From: Prinsepia uniflora
Lineage: Eukaryota; Streptophyta; Magnoliopsida; Rosales; Rosaceae
Direction of reading: 5' to 3'
Assembly: GCA_032719365.1 (NCBI GenBank)
Contig: CM064876.1
Span: 63,421,864 to 63,485,863, forward strand
DNA: 64,000 bases
Shown here one piece after another: positions 1 to 8,127 of the stretch. The stretch's first letter is position 1. Each line of letters begins with the position of its first letter. The notes under the pieces are model-generated. The model made no database searches and was not told the origin of the DNA. It saw only the letters and a program-made list of their open reading frames with translations. Position numbers and translations under genes: made by a program.

Positions 1-321
1 TATATCCATGACATATTCATTTTCGTTCATTTATATCAATGACAGGTTAAAGGGCAACTTAATACTCGTAAAAACACTAAATTAAAACAAAAAGACTCAA
101 GAAAGCAATAAAAACAAGTTAATTTTTTTAAAATAACTTTTTTATTTCTTATGTTTTGGAATAATTTTTATAAAACAATTTTATTGGACAATTGAAATTA
201 TAAACCACTTCCCAACACTTAAATTTTACATTATCCTCAATGTAGGAAAATAAGAAGTAATTGAACATAAAATCGAAGTAAGGAAGAAGATTTACGAAAA
301 TAAAGCAAAGAAAAATAAATA
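1..321. other. AT-rich spacer, no gene seen
   Basis: Very AT-rich sequence with A and T runs. Short open frames here have no recognisable protein similarity. Nothing else is seen before the target-site duplication of the Mutator-like element. Confidence 0.6.
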
Positions 322-330
322 AATAAAATA
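322..330. repeat. 9-bp target-site duplication, left copy (MULE)
   Basis: AATAAAATA directly abuts the left TIR. The right copy at 13708-13716 reads AACAAAATA. Nine bases is the length MULEs generate. Confidence 0.65.
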
Positions 331-575
331 GGCGTATTACACTAAGTGCACCAGGAACCCGCCACGAAATCTCAAAATGCACCAGAAACGAAAATTTGCC
401 TCAGTGTGCTGCGGGAACAGGTATATCGTCAAGTCCGTTGCACCATCCGTCAGTCAAAATTATTAACGCCATTAATTTTGATGACGTGGCAGTAATAATA
501 AAAATTAGTAAGGGCAATTAGGACATTTTGTTCATTTTATTATATTTTCTTTTAAAACTCTTTCTTCTTCATAAA
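331..575 (+). repeat. MULE terminal inverted repeat, left
   Basis: Matches the reverse complement of 13462-13707 along its whole length with scattered differences (roughly 90% by eye). It includes the shared stretches CAGTGTGCTGCGGGAACAGG and TTAATTTTGATGACGTGGCA. The match stops near 575, just before the captured NPR1-like fragment. Confidence 0.85.
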
Positions 576-589
576 ACTATGCGTTTGAC

Positions 590-649
590 CTGATAAAGAG
601 TGACCAATTCAGAAATTTGGAAAGTTGCAGCAGCATAGAGAACCTCCAC
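590..649 (-). pseudogene. NPR1-like exon fragment (3' piece), captured by the MULE
   Basis: Read on the minus strand this continues the frame from 12523-12655, interrupted by the nested solo LTR, with TSD TCCAC at the junction. The residues DFMVEVLYAAATFQISELV followed by TLYQ match the helical segment after the BTB domain of NPR1-class salicylic-acid receptors as I know that family. The match stops at CAG followed by GTCAAACGC (589 downward), which looks like an exon/intron boundary copied from the genomic locus. An in-frame stop follows at the TIR. It covers a small part of a protein of about 580 residues and cannot encode a receptor. NPR1 versus the related NPR3/4 type was judged by residue pattern only. 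Confidence 0.72.
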
Positions 650-720
650 TGTGACGACCCGAAAATTCGAAAAAGGAAAAATTGAAAAAATTGGAAGGAA
701 ATGACGATTTTGTCCTTGGT

Positions 721-3516
721 TGACAGGACCCGCCCCGATCCCACAGGGACCACAAGGGGACGTGCCCTGCTCCCGTCTGACACCCAATAATTCATACCAA
801 TTTTAACCTCCAAACATTTAAAAGCATAAATAACCAAATAAACGTTATACATCAATTCCGAATTAAACGAATGTCAGACAAGGGATGAAAATCCGAAATA
901 CAAGTTGCGAGCACGACTCTATTAAAAACCTGCGGGTACACCACCCAACAGGGGTTCAGGTACGCAGAAAGTGGATCTATGCCTCAGCCTCTGGTTCCTC
1001 CTCTACCTCAGTTTCCCGACCTGGAGGGGTTATCAAAACATTGAAGGGTGAGTGGACCGAAACTCAAGTTTATGAAATCGTTTGATAAGTAAAACATATA
1101 ATTTACCCCTCCGTTTTCCAAACATGCGTGCAACATAATTCAAAATAAATAACCATATAATATGAACCATAAGGCATATAATAAAACCATAACCGTAATT
1201 TTAGTTGCTGCACTATACACTCCAATCCCGACATCCCTGATGTCTGACGTCCCTGACGTCCAATAAGGTCACAATCACAAGGCTACGCGTGCCACTCGGG
1301 TCTCAATTCCGAGTTCAATCCCCGAACCCCGTTCGGGTACAGCATCCCCGATGCTTAGCGTCATAGACGCTGGACGTTCTAGACGTCCGTGACCTCTCCG
1401 GGGTACCTCATCCGGAGGAGACAATACAATATGGAAGGATCTATACAGTGCAGTAACAAATACATTTTATTGATATCCACATGCAAACATATATATACAT
1501 AGATAGAATCCGAACCAATCATTTAGTTTCATCGGACGGGTCTCAAGCCCAAATACCGTGAAACGTGCCATAACCATATTTTCCATATCATCAAAACCAT
1601 CATTGTTTTAGCATGTGAATAAGTATAATAAAACCAGAAAACATTTATGCACACAAGGGTTTAGGAAAATGGCCCACTCACAGTACAGTCCTGCTGAAAA
1701 CCGAGCGTTTACCCTCGATCTGGTACAATTACAAAATTCCTGTCACATCCAAAGTATACGTAAGGGTAAATACAAACCCCTAACATTCAACCATGAAACC
1801 CTAGACCGAAACCGGTCCGGAAAAGCTGCCCGAACACGCTTTCCAAGGCAAAAACTCTCATTTTGACCAACTTAATGATCTCCGATCGACCCGAAACCAC
1901 CGCCATTGGATCCGGATCGTCGAAACCTAAAGAATGGTGGTGGTCCCACCAAAATTACTGTTCACACGCGCCCCCACGCGCCTGGTCAACCCTCTGGTCA
2001 ACGGTGCTACAGTACTGCAGACGTCAGCATGACGTCACTGCTGACGTCAGCATGACGTCATCACTGACAGTGTCAGAGGACACGTGTCAGCAGTCCATTG
2101 GTCCCTGGGCTGACTGAATTCTGACATGATGACGTCATCATGACGTCACTGCTGACGTCAGCATGATGACGTCATCCGCTACAGTAACCGGGTCTGAGAA
2201 CCGGGTCACCGCAGACCCACGGTTCGACCCGATCAGTTCTCTCCAACCCGACCACCATTTCTGATGGGATTTGTTCCTATGAACTCGTCACGAAGTGTTC
2301 TATGGTTCTATGGACTCAAAACTAGTTTCTAGGTTCAAAGAACTACCTGAAAATCGACAGGAATCCGGCTGCCGGCTCTGGTTCGTCTTCTCCGGCGAGT
2401 CGTCCAGCTTCCAGCCGCGAACCTTGGTTTAAAATGGTCGTCTGGGTCCCTTAAGTGCGTCTTAGAAGCAAACAAACAAAATCAACGTCAAAAACGATCG
2501 TTTCGAAGAAGGGAAGATAATCGGGTCTCACGGGTTTTTCAACCTACCGCCGCCGTGTCACCGCCGCACGTCGTCCAGTCCAGCAGAGGGTCGTCCTGCC
2601 GTCACAGTGATCCCAACCGTACGTTGGTTCGAGCCTCAGAGTGAAGGTTTGGACGGTTTGGTGACTGGGGCTGTTCGGGTCTCCTTCTCGGGTCTGGGAG
2701 GAATTTCGGCCGTGCAGGTGGCCGTGGGGTGGTGGCCGGCGTCTGGGGGGTGGCAGTTGGCCGCCTGGTGTTGCCGTGAGGGTGAGGTTGAAAGGTGAGG
2801 GCTGGTGTGTTTGTTCGAATGGTTAGCCGTGCACACGGTTTGGAAGAATGAAGAGTGAAAATTCTGAGAATTAATAAACAGGTTGGCTGGATGGTTTGAA
2901 GGGCTGAGATTAAATCTCAGCATAGGATCAATGGTGAGGATTTGAGGAGAGGAAATTAATTGTTTAATCCAATGGCCAACAGAGATCCATGTTTTAGGGA
3001 GTGTGGGGATGAGTGACACTTGTCACTCATCCAAGGGTCCAGAATGATTTGATTAAAGTAACCAGATTCCATAAATAAAATAATATTTTAATCCGGTTCT
3101 CGGTTGGTTCGGTTAAATGCGAAATACTTCCGTGACCATAACTTCCCCGTACGAAGTCCGATTTCGGCGTGCCGCCTGTCTACGGACTCAGGACGTCGAG
3201 ACCTACCCAACGGTCCTTGAGTCAACTGAAAAATAGTTTCCAAGAGAAAAGTCAACATTTTCACCCCCAAATGTCCAAATTACGGTAATGCCCTTGAACT
3301 TCCGATAGTCATAACTTTTTCCCTGATCGTCCGAAATGGACGTGCCACCTGTCTATGAACTCGTGACGTCCCGAACTACGTCACGGTCATAGGTTAAAGT
3401 CCATTTAATTTATAAATCAAAAAGTCAACAATTGGCCATATCCAACGCAAGGGTAAAAGCGTCAATTCAAACATTAATTTACAATATTAAAATCCTCGAA
3501 TTTCCGGGGTGTTACA
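721..3516 (-). repeat. 3' LTR of the Tekay-like element
   Basis: In element sense it begins TGTAACACCCCGG (3516 downward) and ends CCTGTCA (721), the usual TG...CA ends. It contains a TGACA-centred palindrome (3008-3031), a TGACGTCA array (2019-2176), an AT-rich TATA candidate (about 1489-1500), the GTCCACTCACCC site (about 1046-1057) and the GTCTGACA/TGTCAGAC pair (775-782 and 872-879). Open frames inside it recur identically in the other LTR and are not genes. Confidence 0.93.
2019..2176. promoter_or_regulatory. Array of TGACGTCA bZIP-type sites in the 3' LTR
   Basis: Seven perfect TGACGTCA palindromes lie within about 160 bp, plus a CACGTG core in GGACACGTGTC. TGACGTCA/TGACG is the binding core of plant TGA and other bZIP factors and CACGTG is the G-box core. 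Function is inferred from motif only. Confidence 0.6.
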
Positions 3517-3530
3517 ACCTTCCCCCCTTA
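3517..3530 (-). other. Polypurine tract
   Basis: The minus strand reads TAAGGGGGGAAGGT directly before the 3' LTR, the expected primer for plus-strand cDNA synthesis. Confidence 0.88.
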
Positions 3531-3550
3531 AGAAATTTCGTCCCGAAATT

Positions 3551-6500
3551 TCAAAGAAACAAGTAAGGAAATTGTTCTCGCATCTGAGCCTCAGGCTCCC
3601 ATGTGGCTTCTTCCACATTCTGGTTTCTCCAGAGAATCTTCACGAGAGGGATCGTCTTCCGTCGTAGTACCTTGTCCTTCCGATCCAAGATCTGTACTGG
3701 TTGTTCTTCGAAGCTCAAATCCTCCCGTAGTTCGACAGGTTGTTCCCCAAGTACATGCGAAGCATCATGTACGTATTTCCGCAGCATCGATATGTGGAAA
3801 ACATCGTGAACTCTAGAAAGTTCTGGAGGTAGCGCCAATCTGTAAGCAACCCTGCCAATTCTCTCCACGATTTCATAAGGTCCGATAAAACGCGGACTCA
3901 GTTTCCCCCGTCGGCCAAAACGGATAATCCCTTTCCACGGAGACAACTTCAGGAAGACAAAATCTCCCACTTCAAACTCCAAGTCTCGAATCCGTCGGTC
4001 GGCATAACTCTTCTGGCGATCCTGTGCCACCTTCAATCTTTCCTTGATCACGCGAACAGTTTCCATGGTTAAGTCCATTATCTCCGGCCCTACAGCCGCT
4101 CGCTCTCCTACCTCCGTCCAGCAGATAGGTGTCCTGCACTGTCGACCATACAGTGCCTCATAGGGTGCCATTCCGATGCTTGCCTGATAGCTGTTGTTGT
4201 AGGCGAATTCCATTAATGGCAAATGAGTATCCCAAGCGTCCTGAAACTGTAGTACACATGACCTCATCATGTCCTCCAGGGTCTGAATAGTTCTTTCAGA
4301 CTGTCCATCGGTCTGTGGATGGAACGCAGTACTGAAACGTAGGGTTGTTCCCAAAGTAGCTTGCAAACTCCGCCAGAACCTGGAAGTGAAACGTGGATCA
4401 CGATCGGACACGATCGATTCCAGCGTACCATGAAGTCGTATGATTTCCTTCACAAACAACTGAGCCAGTCGGTTAGGTTTATAAGTCTCCTGAACGGGCA
4501 GAAAATGGGCTGACTTGGTTAACCGGTCCACGATCACCCATACTCCGTCAACTCCACTCTGAGTCCTCGGTAACTTAAAGACGAAGTCCATGGTGATGTG
4601 ATCCCACTTCCACTCAGGAATCGGAAGTGGCTGCATAGCCCCATACGGTCTCTGCCGTTCCGCCTTAACCTGCTGACAGGTTAAGCATTTGCTCACGAAC
4701 TCAGCAATATCCTTCTTCATTCCTGGCCACCAGTAATGGTTCCGGAGGGTACGGTACATCTTTGTACCTCCCGGATGCATAGCATAGGCCGAACTGTGGG
4801 CCTCCTCAAGTATCTCGGCCCGTAACTCTGCCACTGCAGGTACGCACAAACGGCCCAATTTCACCAGTGCTCCATCGTCCCGGATGGTAAAATCTTGCCT
4901 GCCATCCGCATCGACTTCAATTCTGTAAATACAAAGTATCGGATCCTGAAGTTGTGCCTCAATGATCCGATCAATCAGTACTGGTCGTACATGGAAGCTG
5001 GCCAACAAAGCTCCATGCTCGTCAGTACCCAAAATAACTCCCGCCTTCCGGAGTTCCACCAGCAAGGGAAGATACACCATCCCTAGGTGTGCAACTGATC
5101 CCGCTGATTTTCTGCTGAGTGCATCCGCCACCACATTGGCCTTACCCGGATGGTACTCGATCGTACAGTCATAGTCCTTCAGCAGCTCCAACCATCTCCG
5201 TTGTCTCATGTTGAGCTCCTTCTGAGTGAATAAGTACTTAAGACTCTGGTGGTCGGTGTAAATCCGACACGTTGCGCCGAACAAATAATGTCTCCAGATT
5301 TTGAGAGCATGAACCACCGCCGCCAACTCCAAATCATGGGTAGGGTAGTTCAACTCATGAGTCTTCAGCTGCCGGGATGCATAGGCGATAACCTTGCCAG
5401 TTTGCATCAACACGCAGCCCAACCCTTGCAGTGAAGCATCACTGAAGACCACAAACTCTCCACTGTCATCTGGCAATGCAAGGACAGGTGCAGTGGTCAA
5501 TCGATCTTTCAACTCTTGAAAGCTCCGATCGCACTGCTCGTCCCAGATAAACTTTACTCCTTTCCGAGTCAAACGAGTCAATGGTGCAGCAATTTTGGAG
5601 AAACCCTCCACGAATCTCCGGTAGTAGCCTGCTAATCCGACGAAACTCCGCACCTCGGTCACCGTTGTCGGTCTAGCCCAGTTGGTCACCGCTTCTGTTT
5701 TCTGGGGATCCACGCAAATCCCATCCGTCGATATCACGTGTCCCAGAAAACCAATACTGCTCAGCCAAAACTGACACTTGCTCAGCTTGGCATACAATTG
5801 TTCTTGTCTCAGTCTCTCCAAGACCAACCGGAGATGTTCCTCATGTGCACGGGCACTCCTCGAGTACACCAAAATATCATCGATGAACACAATCACGAAC
5901 TTATCCAGGTAGGGTCGGAAGACCCGGTTCATCAGATCCATGAATGCTGCCGGAGCATTTGTCAAACCAAATGGCATAACAAGGAACTCGTAGTGCCCGT
6001 AGCGGGTTCGAAAAGCAGTTTTCGGAATATCCTCCTCTGAAATCCTCAGTTGGTGATACCCAGACCGCAAATCAATTTTCGAGAAGCACTGAGCTCCCCG
6101 CAACTGGTCAAAAAGGTCATCGATCCTGGGTAGAGGATACTGGTTCCTCAGTGTCACCTTGTTGAGTTGTCGATAATCAATACACAAACGGAGACTTCCT
6201 TCCTTCTTCTTCACGAACAACACCGGTGCTCCCCACGGTGAAGTACTCGGTTGGACATATCCCAAATCTACCAACTCCTGCAATTGAGTCTTGAGTTCTC
6301 GTAACTCGGCCGGCGCCATCCGGTATGGTGCCTGGGATATAGGTCGGGTACCCGGGAGTAGTTCAATAGTAAACTCAATCTCCCGCGATGGTGGCAATCC
6401 AGGTAAGTCTTCCGGGAATACGTCCGGAAACTCACAGACCACCGGTATTTCGTCGATAACCGGAATATCGACCCGTTCCGACACGACATGCGCCAGATAA

Positions 6501-7165
6501 CCCTGGCATCCCTTCCGTAGAAGTTTGGTAGCAGTAAGTGACGAAATCACTTCAGGAGGCGAACCATCACGTTCCCCCTGAAAGATAACCTCCGGCAAAC
6601 CCGGGCTCCGCAAAATTACTTGCTTGCTACAGCAGTCGATGAGCGATCCGTGCTCCGACAGCCAATCCATCCTTAGGATTATATCGAAGTCGTGGATATC
6701 CAGAATAATTAAGTCTGCAGGTAAATCCACATCCTCAATTCTTACCGGGCACCTCCGAATCACCTGATTCACAAGGTACACGATACCCATCGGGGTGCCA
6801 ACACCCATTTCGCAATCTAAAGCTGATACCACACAATCAAGCATACCAGCACAACTTTTCGAAATAAAAGAATGTGTAGCCCCCGCATCCATCAATACAC
6901 GTACAAGAAGGTTAAAGATATGTAGTGTACCTGTGACCACGCCTGGAGCAGTCCTCGCCTGCTGCTGGGTCATTGCAAACACTTGGGCCCTTGACCCTCC
7001 GTTCCGTCCGCGCCCGCGCGCGCCACGCCCAGCACCACGGTCACCTCCCTGACCGCGACCTCCACTAGTGTGGGAAGCCGTGCTCTGCACCACACTAGAG
7101 CCCCCAGCGTCGTTGTTCTTGGACAACTGCGGGCAATCACTGCATAGTGGCCCTCCTCCCCGCAA
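3551..7165 (-). CDS. Pol polyprotein: protease, RT, RNase H, integrase, chromodomain (Tekay-like)
   Basis: Uninterrupted frame of about 1200 residues; its start is set by the frame break, not by a real initiator. In order: aspartic protease (LMDAGATHSF, about 91-100); reverse transcriptase (about 260-440) with CIDYRQLN, FSKIDLRSGYHQ and the catalytic FIDD at about 427-430; RNase H (about 570-690) with SDAS, TDHQSLKY and ADALSRK; integrase with an HHCC zinc finger (about 797-830) and catalytic Asp860, Asp921, Glu957 (35 residues between the last two); and a C-terminal chromodomain-like segment with LVKILW and EEATWEPE (about 1155-1204). Chromodomains steer integration to modified histones. All key residues seen are intact, so Pol could serve other copies in trans. 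It stops 20 bases before the PPT. Confidence 0.93.
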   Translation of the reverse strand: MRGGGPLCSDCPQLSKNNDAGGSSVVQSTASHTSGGRGQGGDRGAGRGARGRGRNGGSRAQVFAMTQQQARTAPGVVTGTLHIFNLLVRVLMDAGATHSFISKSCAGMLDCVVSALDCEMGVGTPMGIVYLVNQVIRRCPVRIEDVDLPADLIILDIHDFDIILRMDWLSEHGSLIDCCSKQVILRSPGLPEVIFQGERDGSPPEVISSLTATKLLRKGCQGYLAHVVSERVDIPVIDEIPVVCEFPDVFPEDLPGLPPSREIEFTIELLPGTRPISQAPYRMAPAELRELKTQLQELVDLGYVQPSTSPWGAPVLFVKKKEGSLRLCIDYRQLNKVTLRNQYPLPRIDDLFDQLRGAQCFSKIDLRSGYHQLRISEEDIPKTAFRTRYGHYEFLVMPFGLTNAPAAFMDLMNRVFRPYLDKFVIVFIDDILVYSRSARAHEEHLRLVLERLRQEQLYAKLSKCQFWLSSIGFLGHVISTDGICVDPQKTEAVTNWARPTTVTEVRSFVGLAGYYRRFVEGFSKIAAPLTRLTRKGVKFIWDEQCDRSFQELKDRLTTAPVLALPDDSGEFVVFSDASLQGLGCVLMQTGKVIAYASRQLKTHELNYPTHDLELAAVVHALKIWRHYLFGATCRIYTDHQSLKYLFTQKELNMRQRRWLELLKDYDCTIEYHPGKANVVADALSRKSAGSVAHLGMVYLPLLVELRKAGVILGTDEHGALLASFHVRPVLIDRIIEAQLQDPILCIYRIEVDADGRQDFTIRDDGALVKLGRLCVPAVAELRAEILEEAHSSAYAMHPGGTKMYRTLRNHYWWPGMKKDIAEFVSKCLTCQQVKAERQRPYGAMQPLPIPEWKWDHITMDFVFKLPRTQSGVDGVWVIVDRLTKSAHFLPVQETYKPNRLAQLFVKEIIRLHGTLESIVSDRDPRFTSRFWRSLQATLGTTLRFSTAFHPQTDGQSERTIQTLEDMMRSCVLQFQDAWDTHLPLMEFAYNNSYQASIGMAPYEALYGRQCRTPICWTEVGERAAVGPEIMDLTMETVRVIKERLKVAQDRQKSYADRRIRDLEFEVGDFVFLKLSPWKGIIRFGRRGKLSPRFIGPYEIVERIGRVAYRLALPPELSRVHDVFHISMLRKYVHDASHVLGEQPVELREDLSFEEQPVQILDRKDKVLRRKTIPLVKILWRNQNVEEATWEPEAQMREQFPYLFL

Positions 7166-7995
7166 GCAAAACAGGTTACAAACCTCGGCCAGTTTGAATG
7201 CCCACCAGAAGCACCGCTCCCAGATGAACGCTGCCCAGAGTTATAACCAGATCCTCTGCCCTGAGAGCCTCCACGTCGACCTGACCAGCCACGACCCTTG
7301 AAGGATGAGGGTGCTCCCCTGTAGCTCCCTCCCTTGTTGTTCTTACGGCCCGATGGCCCATGATGTGGGCGATCCTGACGTCGCCCCTCCCCCGAAGGTT
7401 GTCGTGATTGGTGTGCCGCCAGACTGGCCTCGACACGCACCGCTGCGTCGACCATATCCCTCAGAGAAGCATGAGTGGTAGCAGTCACACTGGCCCGGAT
7501 CTCCCCTCTGAGTCCAAGCTCAAACCGCTGGCATTTGTCCTCCTCCGTGCTTACGAATGAGGCAGCGAACCGGGAAAGTTTCCCGAAAGTTTGCTCGTAG
7601 TCTGCAACAGACATGTCACCCTGCTCCAGCCGCAGGAATTCCGCCTCCTGCGCCGCGCGAAAGGATCGCAGGTAGTACTGGTCCAGAAACCTGGAACGAA
7701 AAGCTTCCCAGGTAGTGGTATGGACTGACCACCCGGACATTTCGAGTCCATGCCACCACTGGTAGGCTCCTCCCTCCAGTAAGAAGGCCGCCAGAGTCAC
7801 TCGTTCGCCCGGAGGGCAGTGCATCACCGAGAAGATCCTCTCCCACTTGGTGATCCAGTCGTGAGCATCCTCGGGGTTTGATCCCCCGCAGAACGGAGTG
7901 GCTCCCAAACGTTGAGCCCTTTCGATGCTCGCGCATTCCATCTCTCTTTCTAGATCCTCGTCCGTTCGAGTATGCGGAATTCTCCTAGGAGGCAT
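6970..7995 (-). CDS. Gag polyprotein (Tekay-like), ending past a frame break in the zinc knuckle
   Basis: I chose the ATG at 7995 (MPPRRIPHTR); the two codons before it start with a non-ATG triplet. The protein holds a retrotransposon Gag domain: ERIFSVMHCPPGERV, then YQWWHG, then the F..RFLDQYY region and VADYEQTF (about residues 45-190). An Arg/Gly/Ser-rich linker follows, then a CCHC zinc knuckle beginning CFACGEEGH. After this His the frame is off by one base: the fourth Cys and everything downstream lie in the neighbouring frame, at about 7141 on the plus strand, so this reading ends in a short unrelated tail. In Tekay elements gag and pol are normally one open frame, so I read this as a single-base deletion, with programmed frameshifting as a weaker alternative. 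Gag forms the cytoplasmic virus-like particle and binds RNA. Confidence 0.85.
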   Translation of the reverse strand: MPPRRIPHTRTDEDLEREMECASIERAQRLGATPFCGGSNPEDAHDWITKWERIFSVMHCPPGERVTLAAFLLEGGAYQWWHGLEMSGWSVHTTTWEAFRSRFLDQYYLRSFRAAQEAEFLRLEQGDMSVADYEQTFGKLSRFAASFVSTEEDKCQRFELGLRGEIRASVTATTHASLRDMVDAAVRVEASLAAHQSRQPSGEGRRQDRPHHGPSGRKNNKGGSYRGAPSSFKGRGWSGRRGGSQGRGSGYNSGQRSSGSGASGGHSNWPRFVTCFACGEEGHYAVIARSCPRTTTLGALVWCRARLPTLVEVAVREVTVVLGVARAGADGTEGQGPKCLQ

Positions 7996-8112
7996 AACCA
8001 ACTGTCAAGAGGCATAGATCAGAAAATAATATTCTTAAAAGTCGAAAAGTAACTAGTACTAATCGCTAGTCTAGCATGCAGACCAATACCCTAGTACTGA
8101 CCACAACCTAGT

Positions 8113-8124
8113 GCTCTGATACCA
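8113..8124 (-). other. Primer binding site (initiator tRNA-Met)
   Basis: The minus strand reads TGGTATCAGAGC, complementary to the 3' end of plant initiator tRNA-Met, three bases inside the 5' LTR. This is the start site for minus-strand cDNA synthesis. Confidence 0.9.
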
Positions 8125-8127
8125 AGC

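Noticed and set aside
885..3270. Open frames of 60-127 codons inside the 3' Tekay LTR (885-1085, 1615-1866, 1863-2117, 2607-2798, 2636-3019)
   Set aside because: They recur almost identically in the other LTR (8292-10688), overlap regulatory repeats, have no domain and are by-products of LTR sequence.
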